A DNA stretch of 32,897 nucleotides from an uncultured Collinsella sp. (lineage in GTDB: Bacteria > Actinomycetota > Coriobacteriia > Coriobacteriales > Coriobacteriaceae). Below the pieces are notes generated by a model that was given only the letters and a program-made list of their open reading frames with translations, was not told the origin of the DNA and did no database searches. Position 1 is the first letter of the stretch. The number at the start of each line of letters is the position of its first letter. Location of the stretch: contig UQZI01000015.1 of assembly GCA_900545555.1 (NCBI GenBank), positions 1 through 32,897 on the forward strand, given 5' to 3'. This document shows positions 14,965 through 23,358 of the stretch, piece after piece. The translations under genes were made by a program, and so were the position numbers.

Positions 14965-17268
14965 TCACGGTAGCTGGCATCGCATCGCAAAGCCATTCGC
15001 AGTCGGTGTGACGGTAATGTCGCCGTGTTCGATGGTACACGCGAACACACCACCCGCTTCCTTAACGGCATCGATGCAGGCATCGGACGGATGGCCGTAT
15101 CGATTCCCCTCACCGGCGCTTGCGAGGGAAAGCTCGGGCTTCAGGACGTCCAGCAACTCGCCATCGACTGAAACCTTGGAGCCGTGATGCCCAAGTTTAA
15201 GGACATCGATATCCCCCACCTCCTGCACGAATTCCCGCTCTTGGTCGAGCTCGGCATCACCGGTGAGAAGTATTCGCAGGCCCTTGCCTTCCTGAACATA
15301 AGAGAGCAGAAGGACAAGCGAGTCCTCATTTCCCTCGCCATCCACGAACTCGAATGGCCACATCACGCGAGCGCAAAATGAGCCGATGTCGACCGTATCC
15401 CCACGGCGCACCTGCCGATACTCCACGCCAGGTCGGTTCAATACCTCGGCAGGAGCATCCTCCAGCGCATCCGCCGCCACGGCAATCGTTCCGACCGAAA
15501 ACTGTTCGAGCACGGCAGGCAAACCACCCCAGTGGTCCTCATCCCAATGCGTCACAAAGACGGCATCGATATGGTGCACGTTATTGCGAACCAACGCCGC
15601 AACCACACGCTCGTCGAGCCCGCAGTCGACGAGAGCTACTGCGCCGCCCTGGCGGATAAGAATCGCATCGGCCTGGCCCACATCGAGCACCGTCACCGAA
15701 GGCGGAGCGAATCGATCCCAATAGACGTACGGAATCGCAGCCAAGAGCATCAGGCATGCAAGCCCCACCGCCATAGGACGTGCACGGGGACGCGGCCACC
15801 AGACCAGCAGAACCGCCAGAAAACACGGCACTAGGTAAATCCACATGCTATCGGGCGACACGCTCACGTATGCACCCGGCACGGCGGCAAACAGCTGCTC
15901 GAAGAACAGCGCGCAACGGGCGGCAATCATGGGCACAACGAGCGCCCAAGTCCGCAACGGTCCCACGAGCGAAAAGGGAGCCAGCGCGATCGACACAGCG
16001 AGCAGAACGCTCACCACCGGACCGATGACCGCATTTGCAAACGGAGCAATGAGCGAGAATGTACCGAAGGCAGGAATGGCAATGGGAAGTGTCGCCAGTT
16101 GCGAGCACAGCGTGACGGAAAGCACGCTGGCAACGCCCGATGGCACACCTAGCTCACCCAACGCGTAGGTCGCATAGGGACAAAAGCACAAAATGGCTAA
16201 GACGCTGGCGCATGAAAGCTGAAAGCTCATCTCGAACAGCACCGTCGGCCGCAGTAGCACAAAGATGGACATGGTTACGAAGAGTGCCGAAAGGCCGTGC
16301 CGACGACGCCCCGCGCCGTTTACGACAAGCGTCACGAACACCATGCAGCACGCGCGCACGGCCGAGGGAGACGCGCCCGTAAAGGCAGCGTAGCCCACAA
16401 GCGTTATCGCCAATATCGCCCGCTGAAGACCACGTGAGCACCGAGTCTTTTGCAATACGCCCTCGATTACAAACCCCACGATAGCCAAATGGCTGCCCGA
16501 GACGGCGATAAGATGCGCCGTTCCCGTCACCGAAAACCAGTCGCCCGCCGGCTGGGCGCGCAGCTCGGCCGAACGACCGCAGACGACACCGGCTATGAGC
16601 GCACGCGCCGGGTCGGTCGCAGGCGCGATGGACGCAAGCAGCCCATTTCGCAGCCGATGCAGCGGCCTCGGAGAACCCTCATCGACCGACACAATCCGAA
16701 CGGCTTTAACCTTGCGCACCTCGCCTCGAAGCACGCGCGATCGTCCATACGCATCGTTCTCAAAACGTGACACGCGACCGATAACACGCACGTGCGCCCC
16801 GACCTTGAACTCACGGTCACACGATAGGCGAACCGTTGCCAAGTTCTTACCGTCCGAGCGTGCCTCGCAGGTATAGGAATACACGTCGTCATTTATGGAT
16901 GGGTCACCCTGCACGACAAACTCGAGACTGCTTGCCGCTCGACCGTCGAGCGTCTTCGAGGCGTTGAGCGCACCCACGGCCCACCACGCCGAAACGACCG
17001 CACCCGCTATGAGACCGACGGACGCGGCATACAGCCACCGCTTCAAAGGGGCAAGCCTCGCACAAGAGTGAGCCAGCACAACGAAAACCGCTGCCGCAAC
17101 GGGAATGGCCCATAGCGGCCCGACCGCCGTCGCCCGCTCCCTCAGCAGCGCATCAGCGGCTATGCTGAGCACCAAGGCGCAGCTCACGCACATGCCGGCA
17201 CACAGGGCCATCGTCCACGGAATCAGGGGCCGCGGAGGCATCACGTGCTCTCGCTCGGTCGCACTCAT
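14965..17268 (-). CDS. comEC: ComEC/Rec2 DNA-uptake channel protein
   Basis: ComEC forms the inner-membrane channel for single-stranded DNA entry during natural transformation. The 767-residue protein starts with membrane segments. A soluble OB-like region follows, and then the multi-spanning Competence domain (for example GTAHLIAVSGSHLAIVG). A C-terminal metallo-beta-lactamase-like domain ends the protein: HWDEDH near residue 570, then LTGDAE and LKLGHHGS. All three parts are present, so the gene looks intact. The ATG at 17268 overlaps the comEA stop by 4 nt; a TTG reading to 17280 is less likely. Confidence 0.94.
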   Translation of the reverse strand: MSATEREHVMPPRPLIPWTMALCAGMCVSCALVLSIAADALLRERATAVGPLWAIPVAAAVFVVLAHSCARLAPLKRWLYAASVGLIAGAVVSAWWAVGALNASKTLDGRAASSLEFVVQGDPSINDDVYSYTCEARSDGKNLATVRLSCDREFKVGAHVRVIGRVSRFENDAYGRSRVLRGEVRKVKAVRIVSVDEGSPRPLHRLRNGLLASIAPATDPARALIAGVVCGRSAELRAQPAGDWFSVTGTAHLIAVSGSHLAIVGFVIEGVLQKTRCSRGLQRAILAITLVGYAAFTGASPSAVRACCMVFVTLVVNGAGRRRHGLSALFVTMSIFVLLRPTVLFEMSFQLSCASVLAILCFCPYATYALGELGVPSGVASVLSVTLCSQLATLPIAIPAFGTFSLIAPFANAVIGPVVSVLLAVSIALAPFSLVGPLRTWALVVPMIAARCALFFEQLFAAVPGAYVSVSPDSMWIYLVPCFLAVLLVWWPRPRARPMAVGLACLMLLAAIPYVYWDRFAPPSVTVLDVGQADAILIRQGGAVALVDCGLDERVVAALVRNNVHHIDAVFVTHWDEDHWGGLPAVLEQFSVGTIAVAADALEDAPAEVLNRPGVEYRQVRRGDTVDIGSFCARVMWPFEFVDGEGNEDSLVLLLSYVQEGKGLRILLTGDAELDQEREFVQEVGDIDVLKLGHHGSKVSVDGELLDVLKPELSLASAGEGNRYGHPSDACIDAVKEAGGVFACTIEHGDITVTPTANGFAMRCQLP

Positions 17269-17978
17269 ACGCAGATGCAATCTTTGATTTTGGCAAGCTT
17301 CTTCTCGCCGATTCCCGACACACGCATCAGATCGTCAACCGAGGCAAAAGCACCGTTCTTTGTCCGCTCATCGATAATCGACTGGGCCATGGAGGGACCG
17401 ATGCCAGAGAGCGTCTGCAGCTCTGCCGCGCTTGCCGTATTGATATTTACTAGGCCTGTTGCGCCACTCACGCCCGATGATGCGGAAGCCCCACCATCAA
17501 CACCGGCTTCCGCAATGGACGCCTGCTGCTCCCCTACCGTTGGAACGTGAATCTTCTGTCCATCGACGACCTTAGATGCCCGATTGAGCCCCGTAACGTC
17601 TGCCTCGGGCGCCAGCCCGCCGGCGGCATCAATCGCCTGAGCCACCCGCGCGCCGTCCTTGAGACGATATACACCGGGCGACACAACGGCGCCATCGACA
17701 TCGACATAGACCTCTGCCGCGGCAGAAGCCTTAGTAGAAGAACCTTCGGATGTCTTTCCGCTCGAGGCATCACCGGATCCCGGCTCCACCAACGAGCCCG
17801 AACCGTCAGTGCGCTCAAACGACACGCCACCGGCACCGCCGCCAAAGTTCGCCATTGCCAGTCCACTCGCCATCGCAATGACGACCAGTATCGCCATCAC
17901 CACTGCCTTATGACCGAGCAGCTGTTCAGCCAAGCGGTCCATCCGTTTGACCCGTTCGTGTTGTTCGCGCTGCGCCAT
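17265..17978 (-). CDS. comEA: ComEA DNA-binding competence protein
   Basis: ComEA is the membrane-anchored receptor that binds double-stranded DNA outside the membrane and feeds ComEC. The 237-residue protein has one N-terminal membrane segment (about 24-44) and a low-complexity Ser/Gly linker. A SLBB domain (90-146, VYVDVDGAVVSPGVYRL) is followed by a C-terminal helix-hairpin-helix pair (176-237, VNINTASAAELQTLSGIG and RVSGIGEKKLAKI). The ATG at 17978 has GGGAGG seven bases upstream; the longer reading adds unrelated residues. It is translationally coupled to comEC. No other competence genes are in the window. Confidence 0.94.
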   Translation of the reverse strand: MAQREQHERVKRMDRLAEQLLGHKAVVMAILVVIAMASGLAMANFGGGAGGVSFERTDGSGSLVEPGSGDASSGKTSEGSSTKASAAAEVYVDVDGAVVSPGVYRLKDGARVAQAIDAAGGLAPEADVTGLNRASKVVDGQKIHVPTVGEQQASIAEAGVDGGASASSGVSGATGLVNINTASAAELQTLSGIGPSMAQSIIDERTKNGAFASVDDLMRVSGIGEKKLAKIKDCICV

Positions 17979-18151
17979 AGCAAAACCTCCCAACAACATC
18001 GTGTCAGGAAAAGAGCCCTGCAACAGCCATGCTTCAAAACCGGTTATCGCGGTCAAACCAAAAGCCGACCAAAACCTTGCACAAATCTGTCCATTTATTC
18101 AGGCACACGTCAGCGAATGAACATCTTGGCATCATTTGCCCAGATAGCAAA

Positions 18152-18181
18152 AGACCGACGATGCAAGCGCATCGTCGGTCT
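18152..18181 (-). terminator. Rho-independent terminator of the thiI unit
   Basis: AGACCGACGATGC pairs perfectly over 13 bp with GCATCGTCGGTCT around a 4-nt loop and is followed by TTTGC on the transcribed strand, 10 nt beyond the thiI stop. The 170 bp between this and comEA hold no gene that I can see. Confidence 0.88.
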
Positions 18182-18191
18182 ATGCACAAAT

Positions 18192-19436
18192 TTACTCGTG
18201 ATCTTGGTAAATCTCACGCGGAGCAAGCTCCGAATGTTTGCGTTTTAAGGTCTTAGGGGCCTTATACGTGTTGCTCTCGAAGTCGATGTACTCGGTCTGC
18301 TTGAGCAGACGATCGATCATCTCCTCGTGATCGAACAACTCCCAGGCCTCATGCACGGCATCGAGTTTAGCGTGCGTCTCGGGACGGCGCGGCATAAACA
18401 GCGTGCAGCAGTCGGGAGCGGCCTCAGTCGAGATATCGAACGTACCGATCTCCTCGGCGCGCGCGATGATCTCCTGCTTGTCCGAACCGATGAGAGGGCG
18501 GAACACGGGGATCTTCACGGCCTCGTTGACGGCCATGATGTTCTCAAGCGTTTGGGAGGCAACCTGCCCAAGCGATTCGCCCGTAACGATGGCCCTGGCA
18601 CCCTCGATGTGTGCAATGCGCTCAGCAACCGAATACATAATGCGGCGATACATGATCACGCGCAGGTTGCTGGGACAGGTGACCGAAATCTCACGCTGGC
18701 AGTCGCCAAACGGCACCACGTACAGGCGGCCGATCTGGACACCCGGCTCAAGCGCACGGATGATGTCCTGCACCAAATACTCGCTCGTATCGGGCGTCTG
18801 CGGACGACCAGAGAAATGTACCGGCACGCACACCGCGCCGCGACGCGCGAGCATCCAGGTCGCCACCGGAGAATCGATACCCGACGACAGCAGCGTCACG
18901 ACCTTGCCGGCAGAACCCACCGGCAGACCACCCACGCCGCGCTCGGAGCGCGCGTACACATAAACGCTACCCTGGACCACCAGTACGTGCACCATCGCGT
19001 CGGGGTCGTGCATTTGAACCTTTTTATCGGGGAAGGCCCCACACAACACCTCGCCCACCTGACGATTGATGTCAATCGAGGTGAGCTCATAGTCGGTATT
19101 GGAGCGCTTGGCGTGCACCTTAAACGAATCGAAGGAACCAAACTCGCGCAGCGCCTTCACGGCGGCGGCACAGTACTCCTGAGGGTCGCGATTGGTGTGA
19201 TACGCCAAAGACACGCGAGCAACGCCGGGAACGGTGCGAATGACACGCGCCGCCTCGTCGGCCTGATGCTCGTTAAAGGTCACGAGGATATAACCGGAAA
19301 TTCGAGACACGGCATTCACGGAAAAGGCGGCCAAGGCCGCCTTGATGTTATCCATGAGGATATGCTCAAAATGTGCGCGGTTCTTACCCTTCAGCCCAAC
19401 CTCGTGATAGTGGACTAGGCAGACGCGAGCCGCCAT
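18192..19436 (-). CDS. thiI: tRNA 4-thiouridine synthetase ThiI
   Basis: ThiI activates U8 of tRNA with ATP for sulfur transfer and can also serve thiazole synthesis. The 414-residue protein has an N-terminal ferredoxin-like and THUMP region (to about 165) and the PP-loop SSGIDSP (184-190). It has no C-terminal rhodanese domain, as in the short Gram-positive form. The segment APDCCTLFMPRRPETHA is conserved in ThiI. The ATG at 19436 directly abuts the rpoZ stop and lacks its own ribosome site, so it is probably coupled. It is the last gene of mihF-gmk-rpoZ-thiI. Confidence 0.95.
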   Translation of the reverse strand: MAARVCLVHYHEVGLKGKNRAHFEHILMDNIKAALAAFSVNAVSRISGYILVTFNEHQADEAARVIRTVPGVARVSLAYHTNRDPQEYCAAAVKALREFGSFDSFKVHAKRSNTDYELTSIDINRQVGEVLCGAFPDKKVQMHDPDAMVHVLVVQGSVYVYARSERGVGGLPVGSAGKVVTLLSSGIDSPVATWMLARRGAVCVPVHFSGRPQTPDTSEYLVQDIIRALEPGVQIGRLYVVPFGDCQREISVTCPSNLRVIMYRRIMYSVAERIAHIEGARAIVTGESLGQVASQTLENIMAVNEAVKIPVFRPLIGSDKQEIIARAEEIGTFDISTEAAPDCCTLFMPRRPETHAKLDAVHEAWELFDHEEMIDRLLKQTEYIDFESNTYKAPKTLKRKHSELAPREIYQDHE

Positions 19437-19718
19437 TTAGGCTTCAGCAACCTTGTGGCCGAGCGCCTTCTCGTAACGGGCCTCGTCGTAAGAGATGTCG
19501 CCGTCGACAATCTCGTCCATAGCCATCGAGATGGTATCGGCACCGGAAAGTCCGATGGTGATGTCATCGACATCCTGGACGGCAAGCACGCGGTTGTGCT
19601 GGCCACGCAGCATGCTATTGATGTCGCAGGCGCGCTTGGAGGCAAGCGAAGCGAGCAGGAAGCGGTTGTGATCGGTCTTCTCCAGAAGATCGTCAATGCA
19701 AGGCTTTACAACGGACAC
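19437..19718 (-). CDS. rpoZ: RNA polymerase omega subunit
   Basis: Omega helps assemble RNA polymerase by holding the beta' subunit. The 93-residue protein starts with KPCIDDLLEKTDHNRFLLASLASKRACDIN, the typical omega opening, and ends with DEARYEKALG. The start is a GTG at 19718, with GAGG and AAAGGA just upstream, 5 nt after the gmk stop. Next to gmk this is a standard bacterial pair. Confidence 0.93.
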   Translation of the reverse strand: MSVVKPCIDDLLEKTDHNRFLLASLASKRACDINSMLRGQHNRVLAVQDVDDITIGLSGADTISMAMDEIVDGDISYDEARYEKALGHKVAEA

Positions 19719-19723
19719 GGACC

Positions 19724-20293
19724 TCAGATCCTTTCATGCATATCGAGAACGCGAACGAGCTCATCGGTCGCGCGGTCGAGATCGTCATTAACCACGACGT
19801 CGTCGTAGCGGTCGGCAAGGGCAAGCTCATCGGCGGCGTTTGCCATACGCAGCTCAATCGTCTCGGGCGTCTCGGTACCACGATCGACAAGACGCTCGCG
19901 AAGCACCTCGAGCGAAGGCGGCTTGATAAAAATCAGCACGGCCTCGGGGAAGCGCTCCTTGACCTGCAGAGCACCCTGAACGTCAATCTCCAAAATCAGA
20001 GAAGCGCCAGAGGCGAGCTTAGACTGGACCTCGCTCACCAGCGTGCCATAGCAGTTGCCGTGAACCTCGGCCCACTCGACAAACTCACCGTTTGCCACGC
20101 GGCGATCGAACTCCTCACGCGTCAGGAAAAAGTAGTTGACGCCGTCGACCTCGCCTTTACGCGGAGCTCGCGTGGTAGCCGAAACCGTCAGGCCCAGGTT
20201 CGAGCGACGCTCGCGCACACGAGTGACGAGCGTACCCTTGCCTGCGCCTGACGGTCCAGAAATCACAAAGAGCTTGGAATCCTGAGCGCTCAC
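19724..20293 (-). CDS. gmk: Guanylate kinase
   Basis: Guanylate kinase converts GMP to GDP, a step in GTP synthesis and nucleotide salvage. The 189-residue protein has the P-loop GPSGAGKGT (13-21), the GMP-binding region SATTRAPRKGEVDGVNYFF and EIDVQGALQVK. The start is a GTG at 20293 immediately after the mihF stop, with no obvious ribosome site, so I infer coupling to mihF. mihF-gmk-rpoZ is the usual actinobacterial arrangement. Confidence 0.96.
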   Translation of the reverse strand: MSAQDSKLFVISGPSGAGKGTLVTRVRERRSNLGLTVSATTRAPRKGEVDGVNYFFLTREEFDRRVANGEFVEWAEVHGNCYGTLVSEVQSKLASGASLILEIDVQGALQVKERFPEAVLIFIKPPSLEVLRERLVDRGTETPETIELRMANAADELALADRYDDVVVNDDLDRATDELVRVLDMHERI

Positions 20294-20602
20294 TTATTTG
20301 GTCAGCTGCTCGAGGAGCTGCTCGCGCTGACGGACGCCGAGGCCCTGGACGCGACGGGTAGCGGAGATACCGAGCTCCTCCATGATCTTGGCGGCCTTGG
20401 CCTTGCCATAACCGGGGAGAGACTCGATGAGGGTGGAAACCTTCATGCGGGAAGCGATGGGGTCATCGGAGTTGAGCACAGACTCGAGGGACTTCTCGCC
20501 CTTCTTGATCTGCTCGCGAAGCTCAGCGCGGGCGTGACGTGCGGCAGCAGCCTTCTCAAGAGCCTGCTTGCGCTGCTCATCGGTAAGCTGAGGGAGTGCC
20601 AT
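20294..20602 (-). CDS. mihF: Actinobacterial integration host factor (mIHF)
   Basis: mIHF is a small nucleoid-associated protein of actinobacteria. It binds DNA through a helix-two-turn-helix and shares no fold with the E. coli IHF. The 102-residue protein has a basic helical N-terminus, then the DNA-binding part with LIESLPGYGKAKAAKIMEELGI (58-79) and TRRVQGLG (82-89). The ATG at 20602 has GGAGG seven bases upstream. It is followed by gmk and preceded by pyrF, an order also known in mycobacteria. Its promoter overlaps a large palindrome. Confidence 0.93.
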   Translation of the reverse strand: MALPQLTDEQRKQALEKAAAARHARAELREQIKKGEKSLESVLNSDDPIASRMKVSTLIESLPGYGKAKAAKIMEELGISATRRVQGLGVRQREQLLEQLTK

Positions 20603-20640
20603 TCGTACCTCCAAATAGTTGGGTTATATCTGATTCAATA

Positions 20641-20679
20641 ATTGGCATTTTAGCACGTAGAACGTACAAAATGCCCAAT
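20641..20679. promoter_or_regulatory. 39-bp imperfect palindrome over the mihF promoter
   Basis: The left arm ATTGGCATTTTAGCACGT mirrors the right arm (reverse complement ATTGGGCATTTTGTACGT) around the centre AGA, with few mismatches. On the minus strand the extended -10 TGCTAAAAT (20647-20655) lies inside it, 38 bp before the start codon. No T-tract follows, so it looks more like an operator than a terminator. Confidence 0.6.
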
Positions 20680-20738
20680 CGCGGCTCCATAGGTTAGACG
20701 ATACCCGCAAAAAGTGCAATATACTGCGCCCAAAGTTA

Positions 20739-20796
20739 AGCCCCTGACCTGCGATTCCACACAAAGGATGGGAAAGTTTACGCAGGCACAGGGGCT
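20739..20796. other. Strong inverted repeat between pyrF and mihF
   Basis: AGCCCCTGACCTGCG (20739-20753) pairs with CGCAGGCACAGGGGCT (20781-20796) around a 27-nt loop that contains a further TTCC/GGAA pairing. On the plus strand it is followed by ATTTT. On the minus strand it is 45 nt beyond the pyrF stop and could terminate the pyr operon, though its T-tract is poor there. The rest of the 239-bp gap, apart from the mihF palindrome, shows nothing I can name. Confidence 0.5.
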
Positions 20797-20841
20797 ATTT
20801 TGTGCTAATGAGACCCAAAAGTGGTGACTTAGGGGAATCTT

Positions 20842-21558
20842 TTAGGAGACGTTTTCGACCAGCTCAGCGACAATAGCGTCAAAGGCGGCAACCGGATCGT
20901 CGGCGCCGGTGATGGGACGGCCCACCACAATGTGGCTTGCGCCACGCTCGATAGCCTGGGAAGGCGTCGCCACGCGGGACTGGTCACCAAGAGCGGCACC
21001 CACCGGACGCACGCCCGGGGTCACGATCAGCGCGTCGGGACCCAGCAGCTCACGCATGTCGTGAGCCTCCATCGGTGAGCACACGATGCCATCGATGCCA
21101 GTGGCTTGAGCAAGCTTTGCCAAGCGGGCGGCCTCCTCGGCCACGGGAGACTCGACGCCGATCTCGCTCAAGGCATCCTGATTCATGCTCGTGAGCACGG
21201 TGATGGCGACGAGCTTGGCGCGGTCCTCACGCGCCTCCTCGGCACCCTCGCGGCAGGCAGCGAGCATAGCACCCGAGCCCAGGCCGTGGACCGAAAGCAG
21301 GTCGGCACCGGCAAGCGAGGCCGAGCGGGCAGCGCCGCGCACCTGATGCGGAATGTCATGGAACTTAAGGTCGAGGAAGACCTTAAAGCCAAGGTCCTTA
21401 AAGGTCTTGACGATCTGGGGACCCTCAGCGTAATAGAGCGTCATGCCGACCTTGAGCCAGGCGGCATGGCCCGAAAGCTCGTGGGCGAGCTCGAGCGCGC
21501 GCTCACGGTCGCAGTCGAGGGCGACGATAACACGGTCGCGGGCATCATTCTCTAGCAT
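20842..21558 (-). CDS. pyrF: Orotidine 5'-phosphate decarboxylase
   Basis: PyrF makes UMP from OMP, the last step of the pathway. The 238-residue protein is of the short (type 1) class. The catalytic set D63-x-K65-x2-D68 is in FLDLKFHDIP, and the phosphate-binding part GAALGDQSR and HIVVGRPIT are near the C-terminus. The ATG at 21558 overlaps the pyrD stop by 7 nt, indicating coupling. It is the last gene of the pyr unit here. Confidence 0.96.
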   Translation of the reverse strand: MLENDARDRVIVALDCDRERALELAHELSGHAAWLKVGMTLYYAEGPQIVKTFKDLGFKVFLDLKFHDIPHQVRGAARSASLAGADLLSVHGLGSGAMLAACREGAEEAREDRAKLVAITVLTSMNQDALSEIGVESPVAEEAARLAKLAQATGIDGIVCSPMEAHDMRELLGPDALIVTPGVRPVGAALGDQSRVATPSQAIERGASHIVVGRPITGADDPVAAFDAIVAELVENVS

Positions 21559-22475
21559 TCGAAAGCACCCACCAGCTCGTTGATGTCCTTTACGCCCTGG
21601 GACTCGGCCCAGGCCTCGAGCTCATGCGCGATCTTAAGCGAAGCGCACGGATCGACGAAGTTGGCCATGCCGACCGACACGCAGGTGGCGCCGGCCAGGA
21701 TAAACTCAGCCGCATCCTCGCCAGTCATGACACCGCCGACACCGTTGATGGGGATATCGACGGCCTGGGCAACCTCCCAGACCATGCGCACGGCGATGTG
21801 GTGGCACAGCGGGCCCGAAAGGCCGCCCTTGGGCTTGGCCACGCGGGACTTGCGGGTATGGACGTCGATGGCCATGCCCTGGATGGAGTTGATGACCGAA
21901 AGGCCGTCGGCGCCGGCAGCCTCGAGGGCCTTGGCGATCTCGGCGACGTTGACCGGCGCCATCTTCACGAACAGCGGCTTATCGGTCACCTTGCGGCAAG
22001 CAGCCATAACGGAAGAGGCGCCCTCGGGCGTGGAGCCCATGGCGGCACCGCCGGCGGCGATATTAGGGCAGCTCACGTTGATCTCGTAGCCGGCAGCCCA
22101 GGGGCACAGCTCGACATACATCTCGAGTGCGCGGACAAACTCGTCAACGGAGTGCCCGGCAACCTGGCAAATGACCTGGCAACCGTCCTTGGACAGCTGC
22201 TCGAGCCACGGGCCGGACTCACGGGCAAAGGCGGCGACACCGGGGTTCTGCAGTCCCACGGAGTTGATCATACCGCCAGGAATCTCGGCCATGCGAGGCG
22301 CAGGGTTGCCCGGCCAGGGCTCGGCGGCACAGCCCTTGGTGGTAATGGCGCCCAGCTGGGAAACATCGAAGAAATTCTGGAACTGCCAACCGTAGCCGAA
22401 GGTACCGGCTGCGGTGTTGATGGGGTTCTGCATCTTGACGCCGCCGAAATCGACGGCCATGTTCACGGTACCCAC
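21552..22475 (-). CDS. pyrD: Dihydroorotate dehydrogenase, catalytic subunit (class 1B)
   Basis: PyrD oxidises dihydroorotate to orotate on FMN and, with PyrK, passes electrons to NAD. The 307-residue protein has the family segments VDFGGVKMQNPINTAAGTFGYG, YEINVSCPNI and INGVGGVMTGEDAAEF. The linked pyrK gene supports class 1B. The chosen start is GTG 22475, with AAGGTGG seven bases upstream and one base overlapping the pyrK stop (TAGTG). GTG 22466 and ATG 22460 are possible alternatives, and the sequence does not decide between them. pyrF overlaps its 3' end. Confidence 0.93.
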   Translation of the reverse strand: MGTVNMAVDFGGVKMQNPINTAAGTFGYGWQFQNFFDVSQLGAITTKGCAAEPWPGNPAPRMAEIPGGMINSVGLQNPGVAAFARESGPWLEQLSKDGCQVICQVAGHSVDEFVRALEMYVELCPWAAGYEINVSCPNIAAGGAAMGSTPEGASSVMAACRKVTDKPLFVKMAPVNVAEIAKALEAAGADGLSVINSIQGMAIDVHTRKSRVAKPKGGLSGPLCHHIAVRMVWEVAQAVDIPINGVGGVMTGEDAAEFILAGATCVSVGMANFVDPCASLKIAHELEAWAESQGVKDINELVGAFEC

Positions 22476-23266
22476 TAGAAGACCACCACCTTGGAAGCAT
22501 CGAACACGGGGCCGCACATGCAGGCGCCCTTCATACCGTCGACCGTCTCGACATTGCAGGTGTTGCAGGCGCCAAAGCCGCAGCTCATCATGCGCTCGAG
22601 CGACACCTCGCAGTACGCACCGGCCTCAGCGGCAGCGGCGGCGACTTTCTTCATCATGACGGCGGGGCCGCAGCTGGCCACGTAGTCGTAGCCGCCCTCT
22701 CCAAGCAGCTCGGCTGCCGGATCGGTGCAAAAACCGTGCGTGCCGAGCGAACCGTCGTCGGTGCACACGTTAACCGTGGCGCCCAGCGCACGGAACTCAT
22801 CGACACCCACGACTTTGGAAGCGGTGCCAAAGCCCAGGCACACGTCCACATCAACACCCTGCTCGGCAAGCATGCCGGCAAGACACAGCACAGGCGGAAC
22901 GCCGATGCCACCGGCGACGAGCAGTGCCTTCCTGGTGCCCTCGGGTACCATCCAGCCACGGCCACCGGGGCCCAACAGGTTAGAGGTGGAGCCAGGGCCC
23001 ATCTGAGACAAACGGCGGGTATCGTCGCCCACGACGGCGTACCACAGCTCGACGGTGCCGGCCTCGGCGTCGGCGCGATAGAAGCTCAGGGGCACGCGAA
23101 GCAGCGAGGAGGCATCGCCGGGCACGGCAATGTTCACAAACTGACCGGGCTTGAGCGCACTTGCAAGCTTGGGGGCCGAGATTACGAGCGAGAAGATGCC
23201 GTCGGCGATCTCCCGGTTCGAGACGACCTCGAAGTCGTGCATGCGTGCAGTGGAAGGTGTGGGCAT
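22475..23266 (-). CDS. pyrK: Dihydroorotate dehydrogenase electron-transfer subunit (PyrK)
   Basis: PyrK carries FAD and a [2Fe-2S] cluster and links PyrD to NAD. The 263-residue protein has a ferredoxin-reductase fold with RVPLSFYR (FAD) and VAGGIGVPPVL (NAD). The cluster cysteines sit near C229, C234, C237 and C249 in MMSCGFGACNTC and GACMC. The ATG at 23266 has GGAG upstream; an internal ATG (residue 9) is a weaker alternative. A hairpin before it may partly separate it from pyrC. Confidence 0.93.
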   Translation of the reverse strand: MPTPSTARMHDFEVVSNREIADGIFSLVISAPKLASALKPGQFVNIAVPGDASSLLRVPLSFYRADAEAGTVELWYAVVGDDTRRLSQMGPGSTSNLLGPGGRGWMVPEGTRKALLVAGGIGVPPVLCLAGMLAEQGVDVDVCLGFGTASKVVGVDEFRALGATVNVCTDDGSLGTHGFCTDPAAELLGEGGYDYVASCGPAVMMKKVAAAAAEAGAYCEVSLERMMSCGFGACNTCNVETVDGMKGACMCGPVFDASKVVVF

Positions 23267-23281
23267 AGACGCTCCAATCCC

Positions 23282-23338
23282 CCATGCGGTTGCATGGTCT
23301 AAACGAACAGAAAGCGCGGCACCGCAAGGGCACCGCGC
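23282..23338 (-). terminator. Hairpins between pyrC and pyrK
   Basis: On the transcribed strand a 10-bp stem (23314-23323 with 23329-23338, two G-U pairs, 5-nt loop) is followed by TTTCTGTTCG. A second perfect stem, CCATGC-AACC-GCATGG (23282-23297), comes just before the pyrK ribosome site. The first could be a weak terminator that lowers expression of pyrKDF relative to pyrRBC. The effect is not shown. Confidence 0.45.
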
Positions 23339-23358
23339 ACAAAAGCGATAAGGCTATG

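Noticed and set aside
20739..20796. Possible signal recognition particle RNA or 6S RNA
   Set aside because: The conserved core motifs of those RNAs are absent, and the length is too short.
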